From the NCBI RefSeq assembly GCF_000717595.1, contig NZ_JNZO01000021.1, forward strand, positions 122,076-186,075: DNA of 64,000 nucleotides, written 5' to 3'. The stretch comes from Streptomyces flavochromogenes. GTDB taxonomy: Bacteria > Actinomycetota > Actinomycetes > Streptomycetales > Streptomycetaceae. Made by a program: the position numbers and the translations under genes. How positions within the stretch are numbered: position 1 is the stretch's first letter; each line of letters starts with the position of its first letter. Shown piece by piece: positions 8,952-17,076 of this stretch. The notes under the pieces are model-generated. The model searched no databases. It was given only the letters and a program-made list of their open reading frames with translations, and was not told where the DNA came from.

Positions 8952-9839
8952 ATGGGTGATGTGCTGGCCGGAATTCATGCCACCTGGGAGTTCGAGAGCG
9001 ACGCCCTCGTCATCCGCTTCGACCGGGGGAACCGTGCGCCAAGGCTCTTCGGCGTGCTGCGCGAACGACGTGTACCGCACGAGGCGCTGGCGTCCGTGAC
9101 GCTCTCGCCCGGCAAGCGGGGCACCGTCGTGCTGCACGCCGTGCCGAGACCGGGTGCCGATCCGCTGATGGAGGCGGCCGCGGGGCAGCTCTCGGAGACC
9201 TGCGACCCGTACCGCCTGGTGCTGCCGGCGGACCGGGAGACGCTCGCCGAGTACTACCGGGACGAGCTGCGGGCCGCACTCGGGCCCGGGGCGGCGGGGA
9301 CGGCGTACTCCGACGACCCCTCGGACGGGGGCGACGTGACGCCCGCGGACCGTTTCCTCGTGGCGCCGCCGCAGGGTCCGCAGTCCTTCAAGGCGTACGA
9401 CGGGAAGGCGAACTTCGACGGGCAGTCGGAGGTCTCGTTCCGCTGGTCCTGGACGGGAGCGTCCTCCGAGAAGTGGAAGGCGGGTGACCAGTTCTTCCAC
9501 GTACGGGATCTCTGCGGGGTCGAGTGGCGCTCGCCGGACGTCCTGGACGGGCATCTGCGGCTGGTTCCCCGGGGTGGCGAAGCCCGCGCGCCCCAGCCGG
9601 ACCACGACCCCGCCTCGGTCGTGTTCGGCCTCGGGTACGGGCCGGTGCACCTGTCCCTCCCCTTCGCGGCGGCGGTCCTTGCGGCGATCAGGACCGCGGA
9701 CCGCGTCCCGGCCCGTACGGCCGCCGCTCCCGGGGCGGTCGCTGAAAGGATTCGGCACCTGGGTGAACTGCATCAGGCGGGACTGGTGACGGACGAGGAG
9801 TTCTCGGCGAAGAAGGCGGAGCTCCTCGCGGAGCTGTAG
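8952..9839 (+). CDS. DUF4429/SHOCT-domain protein
   Basis: A 295-residue, probably cytoplasmic protein. It has two DUF4429-like repeats (one around GTWEF-like HATWEFESDALVIRFDR with IPHEAL-like VPHEALASVTL, the second around DGKANFDGQSEVSFRWSWT) and a C-terminal SHOCT motif, HLGELHQAGLVTDEEFSAKK. The family is common in Streptomyces, without a settled function. The ATG at 8952 is preferred; an ATG at 8943 adds three residues and neither has a good ribosome site. Confidence 0.8.
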   Translation: MGDVLAGIHATWEFESDALVIRFDRGNRAPRLFGVLRERRVPHEALASVTLSPGKRGTVVLHAVPRPGADPLMEAAAGQLSETCDPYRLVLPADRETLAEYYRDELRAALGPGAAGTAYSDDPSDGGDVTPADRFLVAPPQGPQSFKAYDGKANFDGQSEVSFRWSWTGASSEKWKAGDQFFHVRDLCGVEWRSPDVLDGHLRLVPRGGEARAPQPDHDPASVVFGLGYGPVHLSLPFAAAVLAAIRTADRVPARTAAAPGAVAERIRHLGELHQAGLVTDEEFSAKKAELLAEL

Positions 9840-9948
9840 CCCGAACCGGGACGTGGCCGGAGCCGGGGGCCGCAGCCCGCGCCTGCGCCGCAGCCGGAAT
9901 CCGGGGCTCCAGCCCGGGCCGAAGCCGCAGCCGGGGACCGCGCTGTCA

Positions 9949-9989
9949 TACCCCGGTATCAGGACAGAGCCCGGTCCCCGGTATGACGT
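9949..9989. promoter_or_regulatory. 41-bp regulatory element, copy A (upstream of the two-component operon)
   Basis: TACCCCGGTATCA, 14 bp of other sequence, then CCCCGGTATGACGT. The element ends 35 bp before the histidine-kinase start. The same two half-elements at the same spacing recur at 12306-12346. The outer GTCATACC (from 9945) and GGTATGAC also form an inverted repeat. It is probably the binding site of the adjacent response regulator; this is inference. Confidence 0.65.
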
Positions 9990-10024
9990 CGGGGGCCGGG
10001 CCCGCTGCATACGCTGAGCCGGTC

Positions 10025-11422
10025 ATGGCTACCGAACCGCGGCACGAGCCGCCCACCCCCACCCTGCGGCAGCTCAGCACCCGGACACGCGAGATGTTCC
10101 AGGGGCTCGGGACCGCGCTCACCACGCCCACCACCCCGGGGGCGCCCCTCCTCGCCGACGCGTCCTCGCGGTGGGTGCGCCTGCTGCCGTACGTCGTCGC
10201 CCTCGCCTTCGTGGCCTCGCTCCTCCCCAGCACGATCCTGCTGCTCGCCGGGGACTACGGCGTCAACGGCGCGCTCGCCGGGGCCATCGGCACCGCCCAG
10301 ACCGCACCGCTGCTGCTCGCCGTCGCGCGTCCGCTCCAGGCCTGGTGGATCATCTTCGCCGCCGACGTGCTCGGCGCGGTCGTGCTGCTCGCCGCCGACG
10401 GACCGCGCGCCGAGCTCTGGCCCTGGACCCCGCCGATCGTCGTCGGGTACTGCGCGCTGATGATCGCGCTCGGCCTGCGCGAGTCCCGCCGGGCGCTGTT
10501 CGGGGTGTGGCTGGCGACCGGTGTCGCCGGGTACGTCCTGGAGATCTTCCGGCCCGCCGGATACACCAGCGTCCACACCCTGCTCGTCGTCCTCAGCGGG
10601 GTGCTGCTCCTCCTCACCTCGGCGGTACGCGCGCGTGGCGACGCCCAGCGCCGGCTCGTCGAGCAGGAGACCATCAGCGAGGCCGAGCGGGCCCGCCGCA
10701 CGCTCCTGGAGGAGCGGGCCAGGATCGCGCGCGAGCTGCACGACGTGGTGGCCCACCACATGTCGGTGATCACCGTGCAGGCCGACTCGGCCCCGTACCG
10801 CATCCCGGACCTCCCGGACGCGGCGCGCGAGGAGTTCACCTCGATCGCGTCGAGCGCGCGCGAGTCGCTGGCCGAGATGCGACGGCTGCTGTCCGTGCTG
10901 CGCAGCGACGGCAGCGACGGCGAGCGGGCCCCGCAGCCCGGCCTCGACCGGGTCCAGCAGCTCGTCGAGGCGACCGTACGGGCCGGGGTGCCGGCCGAGC
11001 TGCGGCTCGCCGCCGACCTCGGCGACGTACCGCAGGCGGTGGACCTGTCCGCGTACCGGATCGTGCAGGAGGCCCTCGCGAACATCGTCCGGCACGCACC
11101 GGGGGCGTCGACCCGGGTCTCGATCCGGGCGGACGGCGGATCGCTGACGGTCCTCGTCGTCAACGGGCCCTCGACGGAAGCGGATTCCGCGGTCGAACGC
11201 GGCGCCTCCGGAACCGGGCACGGGCTCGTCGGCATGCGGGAACGCGTACGGTTGACGGGCGGCTCGCTCGACACCGGGCCGCTGCCGGACGGCGGCTTCA
11301 AGGTCGCCGCGCGGCTGCCGCTGACCCCGGACCCGGTCCCCGCCGTGGCGACGCCCCCGGCCCGGGACCGGGCGCAGGCCACGACTCCGACCCCGCCCCC
11401 GACCGTCAAGGACTCCGAGTGA
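10025..11422 (+). CDS. Sensor histidine kinase, NarL/DegS class
   Basis: A 465-residue membrane kinase. Roughly residues 48-210 hold about six hydrophobic helices (for example VRLLPYVVALAFVASLLPS and TLLVVLSGVLLLLTSAV), with little extracellular sequence. The dimerisation/phosphoacceptor motif is RARIARELHDVVAHHMSVIT, followed by SLAEMRRLLSVLR. The ATPase domain has AYRIVQEALANIVRHAPGAS (N box) and GTGHGLVGMRERVRLTGGSL (G box). It overlaps the response-regulator gene by 4 bp (GTGA), so the two are translationally coupled. The signal sensed is unknown. Confidence 0.95.
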   Translation: MATEPRHEPPTPTLRQLSTRTREMFQGLGTALTTPTTPGAPLLADASSRWVRLLPYVVALAFVASLLPSTILLLAGDYGVNGALAGAIGTAQTAPLLLAVARPLQAWWIIFAADVLGAVVLLAADGPRAELWPWTPPIVVGYCALMIALGLRESRRALFGVWLATGVAGYVLEIFRPAGYTSVHTLLVVLSGVLLLLTSAVRARGDAQRRLVEQETISEAERARRTLLEERARIARELHDVVAHHMSVITVQADSAPYRIPDLPDAAREEFTSIASSARESLAEMRRLLSVLRSDGSDGERAPQPGLDRVQQLVEATVRAGVPAELRLAADLGDVPQAVDLSAYRIVQEALANIVRHAPGASTRVSIRADGGSLTVLVVNGPSTEADSAVERGASGTGHGLVGMRERVRLTGGSLDTGPLPDGGFKVAARLPLTPDPVPAVATPPARDRAQATTPTPPPTVKDSE

Positions 11423-12099
11423 CCATCCGCGTGATCATCGTCGACGACCAGGCCATGGTGCGGGCCGGATTCGCCGCGCTGCTCGCCGCACAGCCCGACA
11501 TCGACGTCGTGGGCGAGGCACCGGACGGGCGGCAGGGCATCGACGTGGCACGCTCGACGCACCCGGACGTGGTCCTCATGGACGTCCGGATGCCGGAGCT
11601 GGACGGGCTCGCCGCCGCCCGGGAGATCCTCCACCCGCCGACCGGGGTCACCCACCGGCCGAAGGTGCTCATGCTGACCACCTTCGACGTGGACGACTAC
11701 GTGTACGAGGCGCTGCGCGCCGGCGCGTCCGGCTTCCTCCTGAAGGACGCGCCTCCGGCGGACCTGATCGCCGCGGTACGGGTGGTGGCGGCGGGCGAGG
11801 CCCTGCTCGCCCCGTCCGTGACCCGGCGGCTCATCGCCGACTTCGCCGCCTCCCGGCCCGCGCCGCGCAAGGACACCACGGCGCTGCGCCTGAACGGGCT
11901 CACCCCGCGCGAGACCGAGGTCCTCGAACTCATCGCCCGGGGCCTGTCCAACCAGGAGATCGCGGACCGGCTCGTCCTCGCCGAGCAGACGGTGAAGACC
12001 CACATCGGCCGGGTCCTCGCCAAGCTGGACCTGCGCGACCGGGCGCAGGCGGTGGTCTTCGCGTACGAGTCGGGGCTCGTGACCCCGGGCACGTCCTGA
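11419..12099 (+). CDS. Response regulator, NarL/FixJ family
   Basis: A 226-residue partner of the preceding kinase. The receiver domain has the acidic pair VDDQ, the phosphorylation Asp in VVLMDVRMPELDGL, and LLKDAPP. The LuxR-type helix-turn-helix is LTPRETEVLELIARGLSNQE followed by IADRLVLAEQTVKTHIGRVL. The GTG start overlaps the kinase stop. Odd feature: the last codons of this gene (YESGLVTPGTS region) are the first unit of a tandem repeat that continues past the stop. Identical-architecture 41-bp elements before this operon and before the next one suggest it controls both. Confidence 0.95.
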   Translation: MTIRVIIVDDQAMVRAGFAALLAAQPDIDVVGEAPDGRQGIDVARSTHPDVVLMDVRMPELDGLAAAREILHPPTGVTHRPKVLMLTTFDVDDYVYEALRAGASGFLLKDAPPADLIAAVRVVAAGEALLAPSVTRRLIADFAASRPAPRKDTTALRLNGLTPRETEVLELIARGLSNQEIADRLVLAEQTVKTHIGRVLAKLDLRDRAQAVVFAYESGLVTPGTS

Positions 12100-12238
12100 C
12101 GTCCCGGTACACGAATCGGGGCTCGTGACCCCGGGCACGTCCAGACGTCCCCGTACACGAATCGGGGCTCGTGACCCCGGGCACGTCCAGACGTCCCCGT
12201 ACACGAATCGGGGCCGGTGACGCGGGGCAACGTCCTGA
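12063..12238 (+). repeat. Tandem ~46-bp repeats duplicating the regulator's 3' end
   Basis: Four copies start at 12063, 12107, 12153 and 12199 (periods 44, 46 and 46). Copy 1 is the last 37 bases of the response-regulator gene plus flank; copies 2 and 3 are nearly identical noncoding repeats; copy 4 is degenerate. Each good copy contains CGGGG-CTCGTGA-CCCCG, a possible hairpin, so the array may act as a multi-hairpin terminator. The array and the 41-bp element at 12306 occupy most of the 319-bp gap before the next gene. Confidence 0.9.
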
Positions 12239-12305
12239 CCTCCGGTAGCTGTCCCCCGGGGGAAAACCCCACCCCCGACCTGGTGTTGTCTGCTCCTCCA
12301 CCCCC

Positions 12306-12346
12306 TACCCCGGTATCAAACGGGAGTTGGCTCCCCGGTGTGACGT
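12306..12346. promoter_or_regulatory. 41-bp regulatory element, copy B (upstream of the hydrolase-acyltransferase operon)
   Basis: TACCCCGGTATCA, 14 bp of different sequence, then CCCCGGTGTGACGT. It differs from copy A at one base in the paired half-elements, while the 14-bp spacer is largely unrelated, as expected for conserved protein contacts. It lies 72 bp before the ATG of the DUF1023 gene. Confidence 0.65.
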
Positions 12347-12418
12347 GCCGTCACCCGTCGTCTTCCTACCTTCCTCTCGCCAGCGAACGAGCGAGTACCG
12401 GAGAGGGAGGGCGACCCC

Positions 12419-13489
12419 ATGCGCCGTATTTCGAGGACCCTGATCACCGCGGCCCTGGTGACCGCCGTGATCGGCGGGACGGCCGGCTGGGCGTCGGGTG
12501 ACAGCCAGGAGGCCGTCACCGGGGCGCCGGTCGGAACGGCGGAGTGGCGGGCAGCCGGGCTGCCGGACCCGGAGCGGATGGACCCGGCCGGTGTGGCGCG
12601 GTTCTTCGCCGGCCTGAGCCCCGCACGGCAGCGGGAGCTCGCCCGGGCGCATCCGACGGTCGTCGGGAACCTCGACGGGGCGCCGCTGGAGCTGCGCTAC
12701 GAGGCCAACGCCCGCACCACGCAAGGGGCGTTCGGCGGGGCGCGGGTCCTCGCCCACGACACGCGCGGCCGGGGCCAGGTGGCCCTGGTGTACGGGGATC
12801 CGGCGCGGGCCGCGCACATCGCGGTGATCGTGCCCGGCTCGGACATCGACGCGGACCACGTGCGGCCGCTGACCGACATGGCGACCTCGCTGCGGCGGGC
12901 CACCGGCGGGGACACGGCGGTCGTCGCCTGGGCCGGGTACACCACCCCGGTCGGCGTCGGTCTGGACGCGGCGACCGGGCGGCTCGCCGAGGCAGGGGCG
13001 GACCGGCTCACCCGTTTCGTGGACGGTCTCGCGGCCGTCGGGGCGGCCGAGCCGTCCCTGTTCTGCCACAGCTACGGCTCCGTGGTCTGCGGCCTCGCCG
13101 CCCACGATCTGAAGGCCAAGGACCTGGTGGTCTTCGGCTCCCCCGGGATGCGCGCCGGGAACGTGAACGAGCTCGGCACCTCCGCCCGCGTCTGGGCCGC
13201 GAAGGATCCCACCGACTGGATCGACCGGATCCCGAACGTCGAGGTCGGGGATCTCGGGCACGGCGCCGACCCCGCCGGCCCGGCGTTCGGGGCCCGCCGG
13301 ATCGCGGCCGACGACGCGGCTGGCCACGCCGGCTACTTCGCGCCGGGCACCTCCTCCCTCCGCACGTTCGCCGCGATCGCCGACGGCTCCGTCTCCACCC
13401 CGGACGACGTTCGCACCGCCGAAGGCTCCGTCCGCACGGACGGCATCCGCACCGCCGCCGGCGCCCGCACCGAGGGAGACGTCCGATGA
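12419..13489 (+). CDS. DUF1023-type alpha/beta hydrolase, exported
   Basis: A 356-residue paralogue of the protein at 7663-8877. It begins with a signal peptide or anchor (MRRISRTLITAALVTAVIGG), so it acts outside the membrane. Shared blocks are VVGNLDGAPLELRYEAN, AVVAWAGYTTPVGVGLDAAT, the elbow FCHSYGSVVCG, and GHGADPAGPAFGARR with GHAGYFAPG. The ATG at 12419 follows GGGAGGG. The stop overlaps the acyltransferase start (ATGA), so the pair forms an operon, and a 41-bp element shared with the two-component operon lies upstream. It may remove or transfer an acyl or ester group at the cell surface, but the reaction is unknown. The C-terminus has imperfect repeats (TAEGSVRTDGIRTA). Confidence 0.85.
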   Translation: MRRISRTLITAALVTAVIGGTAGWASGDSQEAVTGAPVGTAEWRAAGLPDPERMDPAGVARFFAGLSPARQRELARAHPTVVGNLDGAPLELRYEANARTTQGAFGGARVLAHDTRGRGQVALVYGDPARAAHIAVIVPGSDIDADHVRPLTDMATSLRRATGGDTAVVAWAGYTTPVGVGLDAATGRLAEAGADRLTRFVDGLAAVGAAEPSLFCHSYGSVVCGLAAHDLKAKDLVVFGSPGMRAGNVNELGTSARVWAAKDPTDWIDRIPNVEVGDLGHGADPAGPAFGARRIAADDAAGHAGYFAPGTSSLRTFAAIADGSVSTPDDVRTAEGSVRTDGIRTAAGARTEGDVR

Positions 13490-14703
13490 GCGCCCTCGCG
13501 ACCATGGCCCGCCGCACGACCCGGAAGATCGAGTCGGGGACCCCCGCCCACCGCGACCGGGCGATCGACGGACTGCGCGCCCTCGCCCTGCTGGCCGTGC
13601 CCACCGGGCACTGGCTGCTCGGCGGCTTCACGCTCTCCTCCGACGGGGCCATCCACAACGCCAGCCCGCTGGGTACGTTCGCGGGGCTCGCGCCGGTCAG
13701 CTGGGTCCTCCAGATGCTGGGGATCTTCTTCCTGGTCGGCGGTTACGCCTCCGTCCTCTCGTACCGGCGCAGAAAGGGCTCCACGCGCGCGTGGCTCGGT
13801 GGCCGGCTCGCGCGGCTCGGTCGCCCGGTCCTCGGTGTCACCGCCGTCTGGGCGGCGCTGCTGCCCGTGCTGCACTTCGGGTTCGACGTCCCCGTGGACA
13901 CCCTGCGGACCGCGTCCACGCTGGTGATCCAGCCGCTGTGGTTCGTCGGGGTGTACACGGTGGTCACCGCGCTCACCCCGCTGTGCGTCCGGGCGGCCCG
14001 CCGTCTCGGGGTGTGGGCCGCGGCCCCGCTGCTCGGCTCGGTGGCCGTCGTCGACTTCCTGCGGTACGGCCCGTACGCCGACGCCGTACCGTCCTGGCTC
14101 AGCCTCCTCAACATCCTGCCCGGCTGGCTCTTCGCGTATCAGCTCGGCGTCTCCTGGGGCGAGGGCCGGGTCACCAGGCGGCACGCCCGGTGGCTGCTGA
14201 TCGGCGGGGCCGCGCTCTTCGCCGCCCTGCTGCTCGCCTTCGGCTACCCGGCCTCGATGGTCGGCGTGCCCGGCGAGGCCCGCACCAACTCCCATCCGCC
14301 GTCGCTGCTCGTCCTCGCCCTGGCCGCCGCGCAGAGCGGCGCCGCGATCCTGCTCAGGGACCGGCTCGGCAAGCTCCTGAAGCGGCCCGCGCTGTGGGCG
14401 CCGGTCGTGGTCGTCAACCTCTCGGCGATGACGATCCTGTGCTGGCACCAGACGGCCATGCTGACCGCTGCGATGCCGGCCTCGTACCTCGGGGAGGTCC
14501 CGGGTCTGGTCGGTGCACCGGACTCGGTCGGCTGGATCCTGGCCCGGCTGGCGTGGATGCCGGTCTTCGCCGGGCTGCTCGTCCTGATCGGGCGGTACGC
14601 GCGCGGGTTCGAGTCGCCGTGGGCCGGGACCGGCCCGGGCCGGCGCACCCTCGCGGGGCTGCTGGCGGCGGGATTCGCGGTCTTCGCCCTGGGGCTCGCG
14701 TGA
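13486..14703 (+). CDS. Membrane acyltransferase, acyltransferase-3 family
   Basis: A 405-residue polytopic protein with about ten membrane helices. The opening RDRAIDGLRALALLAVPTGH fits the R-x(10)-H catalytic pattern of acyltransferase-3 proteins (PF01757), which O-acylate surface glycans or other exported molecules. FLVGGYASVLSYRRRK and SAMTILCWHQTAML are further recognisable blocks. Its start overlaps the preceding hydrolase stop by 4 bp, suggesting the two act on one substrate, for example as esterase and transferase; that idea is inference. It ends 11 bp from the convergent aldo/keto reductase gene. Confidence 0.88.
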   Translation: MSALATMARRTTRKIESGTPAHRDRAIDGLRALALLAVPTGHWLLGGFTLSSDGAIHNASPLGTFAGLAPVSWVLQMLGIFFLVGGYASVLSYRRRKGSTRAWLGGRLARLGRPVLGVTAVWAALLPVLHFGFDVPVDTLRTASTLVIQPLWFVGVYTVVTALTPLCVRAARRLGVWAAAPLLGSVAVVDFLRYGPYADAVPSWLSLLNILPGWLFAYQLGVSWGEGRVTRRHARWLLIGGAALFAALLLAFGYPASMVGVPGEARTNSHPPSLLVLALAAAQSGAAILLRDRLGKLLKRPALWAPVVVVNLSAMTILCWHQTAMLTAAMPASYLGEVPGLVGAPDSVGWILARLAWMPVFAGLLVLIGRYARGFESPWAGTGPGRRTLAGLLAAGFAVFALGLA

Positions 14704-14714
14704 CGCGCGGCCCC

Positions 14715-15740
14715 TCAGGCCTCGCGCGACACCGCCGTGAAGCGCATGTCCATGTAGCGGTCGCCCGCCACCAGGCCGGAGATCGGCTCGAGTTCGGCGA
14801 GTTCGGCCCCGGTGAGGGTGATCCGGGTGGCGGCGGCGTTCTCCTCCAGGCGGGAGCGCTTGCGGGTGCCCGGGATGGGCACGACCGTCAGGCCGTGCAC
14901 GGAGGCCCGCTGCTGGACCCAGGCGAGGGCGATCTGCGCGGGGGTCGCGCCGTGCGCGGCGGCGATCTTGCGGACCGGGTCGAGCAGGGCGGCGTTCCGC
15001 TCCGCGTTCTCGCCGGTGAACCGGGGCTGGTGCCGGCGGAAGTCGCCGCCCGTCAGGTCCTTGGTGGCGTCGGCGAAGGACCCGGTGAGGAAGCCGCGGC
15101 CGAGCGGCGAGTACGGCACGACGGTGACGCCGAGTTCGGCGGCGGCGCCGACGGCGCTGCGCTCCACGTCCCGGGAGAAGAGCGACCACTCCGACTGGAG
15201 GGCGGCGATCGGGTGGACGGCGTGGGCCTCGCGCAGTTCGGGCCCGGTGACCTCGCTGAGGCCGAGGTATCTGACCTTGCCCTCCCGGACGAGTTCGGCC
15301 ATCGCGCCGACGGACTCGGCGAGCGGGACCTCCGGGTCGCGGCGGTGCATGTAGTAGAGGTCGATGGTCTCGATGCCGAGGCGGCTCAGGCTGCCCTCGA
15401 CGGCGGTCCTGATGTACGCGGGGTCGTTGCGGATCCCCCGGTAGGCGGGGTCGTCGGCACGCCGCTCCAGGGCGAACTTGGTGGCGAGGGTGACCTCGTC
15501 GCGGTGGGCGGCGAGGAAGGGGGCGAGGAAGCGCTCGTTGGCGCCGTTGCCGTAGGCGTCGGCGGTGTCGATCAGGGTGACGCCGGCCTCCAGGGCCGCG
15601 TCGAGGGTGTCGCGGGCGGCGGCCTCGTCGGTGTCGCCGTAGAACTCGCTGATGCCCATGGCGCCGAAGCCCTGGACGCCGATCCCGGGTCCGTCCTGGC
15701 CGCCGAGCCGTACGGTGTCGATCCTGGTCACGTCGGTCAT
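14715..15740 (-). CDS. Aldo/keto reductase
   Basis: A 341-residue NADPH-dependent oxidoreductase with a TIM-barrel fold. Catalytic residues are visible in order: D and Y in LIDTADAYGNGANE, K in VTLATKFALE, and H in LYYMHRRDPEVPL. The cofactor segment VVPIPGTRKRSRLEENAAA follows. The ATG at 15740 has GGAGG nine bases upstream and overlaps the MerR stop by 4 bp, so both come from one transcript. It probably detoxifies reactive carbonyls sensed by the MerR protein; this is inferred from the pairing. Confidence 0.94.
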   Translation of the reverse strand: MTDVTRIDTVRLGGQDGPGIGVQGFGAMGISEFYGDTDEAAARDTLDAALEAGVTLIDTADAYGNGANERFLAPFLAAHRDEVTLATKFALERRADDPAYRGIRNDPAYIRTAVEGSLSRLGIETIDLYYMHRRDPEVPLAESVGAMAELVREGKVRYLGLSEVTGPELREAHAVHPIAALQSEWSLFSRDVERSAVGAAAELGVTVVPYSPLGRGFLTGSFADATKDLTGGDFRRHQPRFTGENAERNAALLDPVRKIAAAHGATPAQIALAWVQQRASVHGLTVVPIPGTRKRSRLEENAAATRITLTGAELAELEPISGLVAGDRYMDMRFTAVSREA

Positions 15741-16186
15741 GAAACTGTGCCTCCGCATGCGGTCCCGTAATGACTGATCTTGATGTCGAGCACGGCGAGC
15801 GTGTCCTGGAGTTCGGTGATCCGGGAGAGCACGTCACGCCTGGTGGCCTCCAGGAGTTCCCGTCGTTCGTCGCGGGTGTGGTCCCCCTCGCGGACGAGCT
15901 CCGCGTACCGGACCATGTCGGCGACCGGCATCCCGGTCAGCCGCAGCTTGCCGACGAAGGCGAGCCAGCCCAGGTCCCGCTCGGTGAAGCGGCGCTGGCC
16001 GGTGTGCGAGCGGTCCACGTGCGACATGAGTCCGATCCGCTCGTACCACCGCAGGGTGTGGGCCGTGAGCCCGGTCAGGGCCGCGACCTCGCTGATCGTG
16101 TAGTAGGCCCGGGGGATCCGGCTGCCGCTCGTGCCTGTGCTCGTACTCGTGCCGGTACTCGTGCTCGTGCTCGCCATCACGCTCAT
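15737..16186 (-). CDS. MerR-family regulator of the aldo/keto reductase
   Basis: About 149 residues. The N-terminus is a Ser/Thr/Gly repeat (MASTSTSTGTSTSTGTSGSR), then the MerR helix-turn-helix YYTISEVAALTGLTAHTLRW and YERIGLM, and a long coiled coil. The only C-terminal cysteine (YGTACGGTVS) could be a thiol sensor, but there is no metal-binding Cys pair. Starts at 16186 or 16177 are both possible. Its promoter probably includes the palindrome TTGGAGTGCACTCCAA at 16205-16220, making it autoregulated. Confidence 0.9.
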   Translation of the reverse strand: MSVMASTSTSTGTSTSTGTSGSRIPRAYYTISEVAALTGLTAHTLRWYERIGLMSHVDRSHTGQRRFTERDLGWLAFVGKLRLTGMPVADMVRYAELVREGDHTRDERRELLEATRRDVLSRITELQDTLAVLDIKISHYGTACGGTVS

Positions 16187-16204
16187 GACCCCCACGCTAA
16201 AACG

Positions 16205-16220
16205 TTGGAGTGCACTCCAA
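16205..16220. promoter_or_regulatory. MerR-type palindromic operator
   Basis: TTGGAGTGCACTCCAA is a perfect 16-bp palindrome 19 bp upstream of the merR start and 19 bp before the beta-lactamase-like gene. Read on the minus strand, CTTGGA could be the -35 box with TTTTAG about 19 bp downstream as the -10, the elongated spacer typical of MerR-activated promoters. From memory the motif resembles sites of the NmlR/AdhR branch of MerR proteins. Confidence 0.75.
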
Positions 16221-16238
16221 GCAAGTAGGCTCGGCCCC

Positions 16239-17069
16239 ATGCAGAGCAGCGTGCCGAGCCTGGCGTCGATCGAGAACTGGCCCGTCCCCACCGCGGCGGC
16301 CGCCGTGGTCCGCGCGGACGGCACCCTGGCCGGGTCGTACGGCCCCACCGGGCAGCGGTTCCCGCTCGCCTCCGTCACCAAGCCGCTCGCGGCGTACGCC
16401 GTCCTCGTCGCGTACGAGGAGGGGGCGATCGACCTCGACGAGCCGGCCGGGCCCGAGGGCGCGACCGTACGCCATCTCCTCGCCCACACCTCGGGGCTCG
16501 CGTTCGACGAGAACCGGGTCATGGCCGCGCCGGGCACCCGCCGGATCTACTCCAACACCGGGTTCGAGGCCCTCGGCGACCACCTCGCCAAGGCGACCGA
16601 CATCCCCTTCGCCGAGTACCTGCACCAGGCGGTCCTGGAGCCGCTCGGCATGACGTCGACGACGCTGGAGGGCTCGCCCGCCAAGGACGCCGTCTCGACC
16701 GTCGACGACCTGGTGCGGTTCGCCGCCGAGGTGCAGGCGCCGCGGCTGCTCGACCCGCGCACCGTCCTGGACGCGATGAGCGTCGCGTACCCCGGCCTGA
16801 CCGGCATCCTGCCCGGTTACGGGCACCAGCGGCCCAACGACTGGGGCCTCGGCTTCGAGATCCGCGACGGCAAGTCCCCGCACTGGACGGGCCCCACGTC
16901 CTCGCCGCGTACCTTCGGGCACTTCGGGCAGTCCGGTACGTTCCTGTGGATCGACCCGGACGCGCGCGCCGCGTGCGTCGCGCTGACCGACCGCCCCTTC
17001 GGGGCGTGGGCGGTCGAGGCCTGGCCGCCGTTCACCGAGGCGGTCCTCGCCGACCTGCGGTCCGTCTGA
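16239..17069 (+). CDS. Beta-lactamase-family serine hydrolase
   Basis: A 276-residue penicillin-binding-type hydrolase. Motif 1 is SVTK (in FPLASVTKPLAAYAVL), motif 2 is YSN (in RRIYSNTGFEALG), and motif 3 may be HFGQSGT near the C-terminus. No signal peptide is visible, so it probably works in the cytoplasm as an esterase or amidase rather than as a cell-wall enzyme. At 276 residues it is shorter than typical class C enzymes. It is divergent from merR across a 52-bp gap holding the palindrome, so MerR may also affect its expression. Confidence 0.87.
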   Translation: MQSSVPSLASIENWPVPTAAAAVVRADGTLAGSYGPTGQRFPLASVTKPLAAYAVLVAYEEGAIDLDEPAGPEGATVRHLLAHTSGLAFDENRVMAAPGTRRIYSNTGFEALGDHLAKATDIPFAEYLHQAVLEPLGMTSTTLEGSPAKDAVSTVDDLVRFAAEVQAPRLLDPRTVLDAMSVAYPGLTGILPGYGHQRPNDWGLGFEIRDGKSPHWTGPTSSPRTFGHFGQSGTFLWIDPDARAACVALTDRPFGAWAVEAWPPFTEAVLADLRSV

Positions 17070-17076
17070 GGGGCGG

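Noticed and set aside
12063-12238. CRISPR array
   Set aside because: The repeated units are contiguous, with no unique spacers, and derive from the neighbouring gene's 3' end.
13333-15837. An 834-codon minus-strand open frame
   Set aside because: It overlaps an acyltransferase gene and an aldo/keto reductase gene in other frames; Arg/Pro/Gly-rich translation is typical of a shadow.
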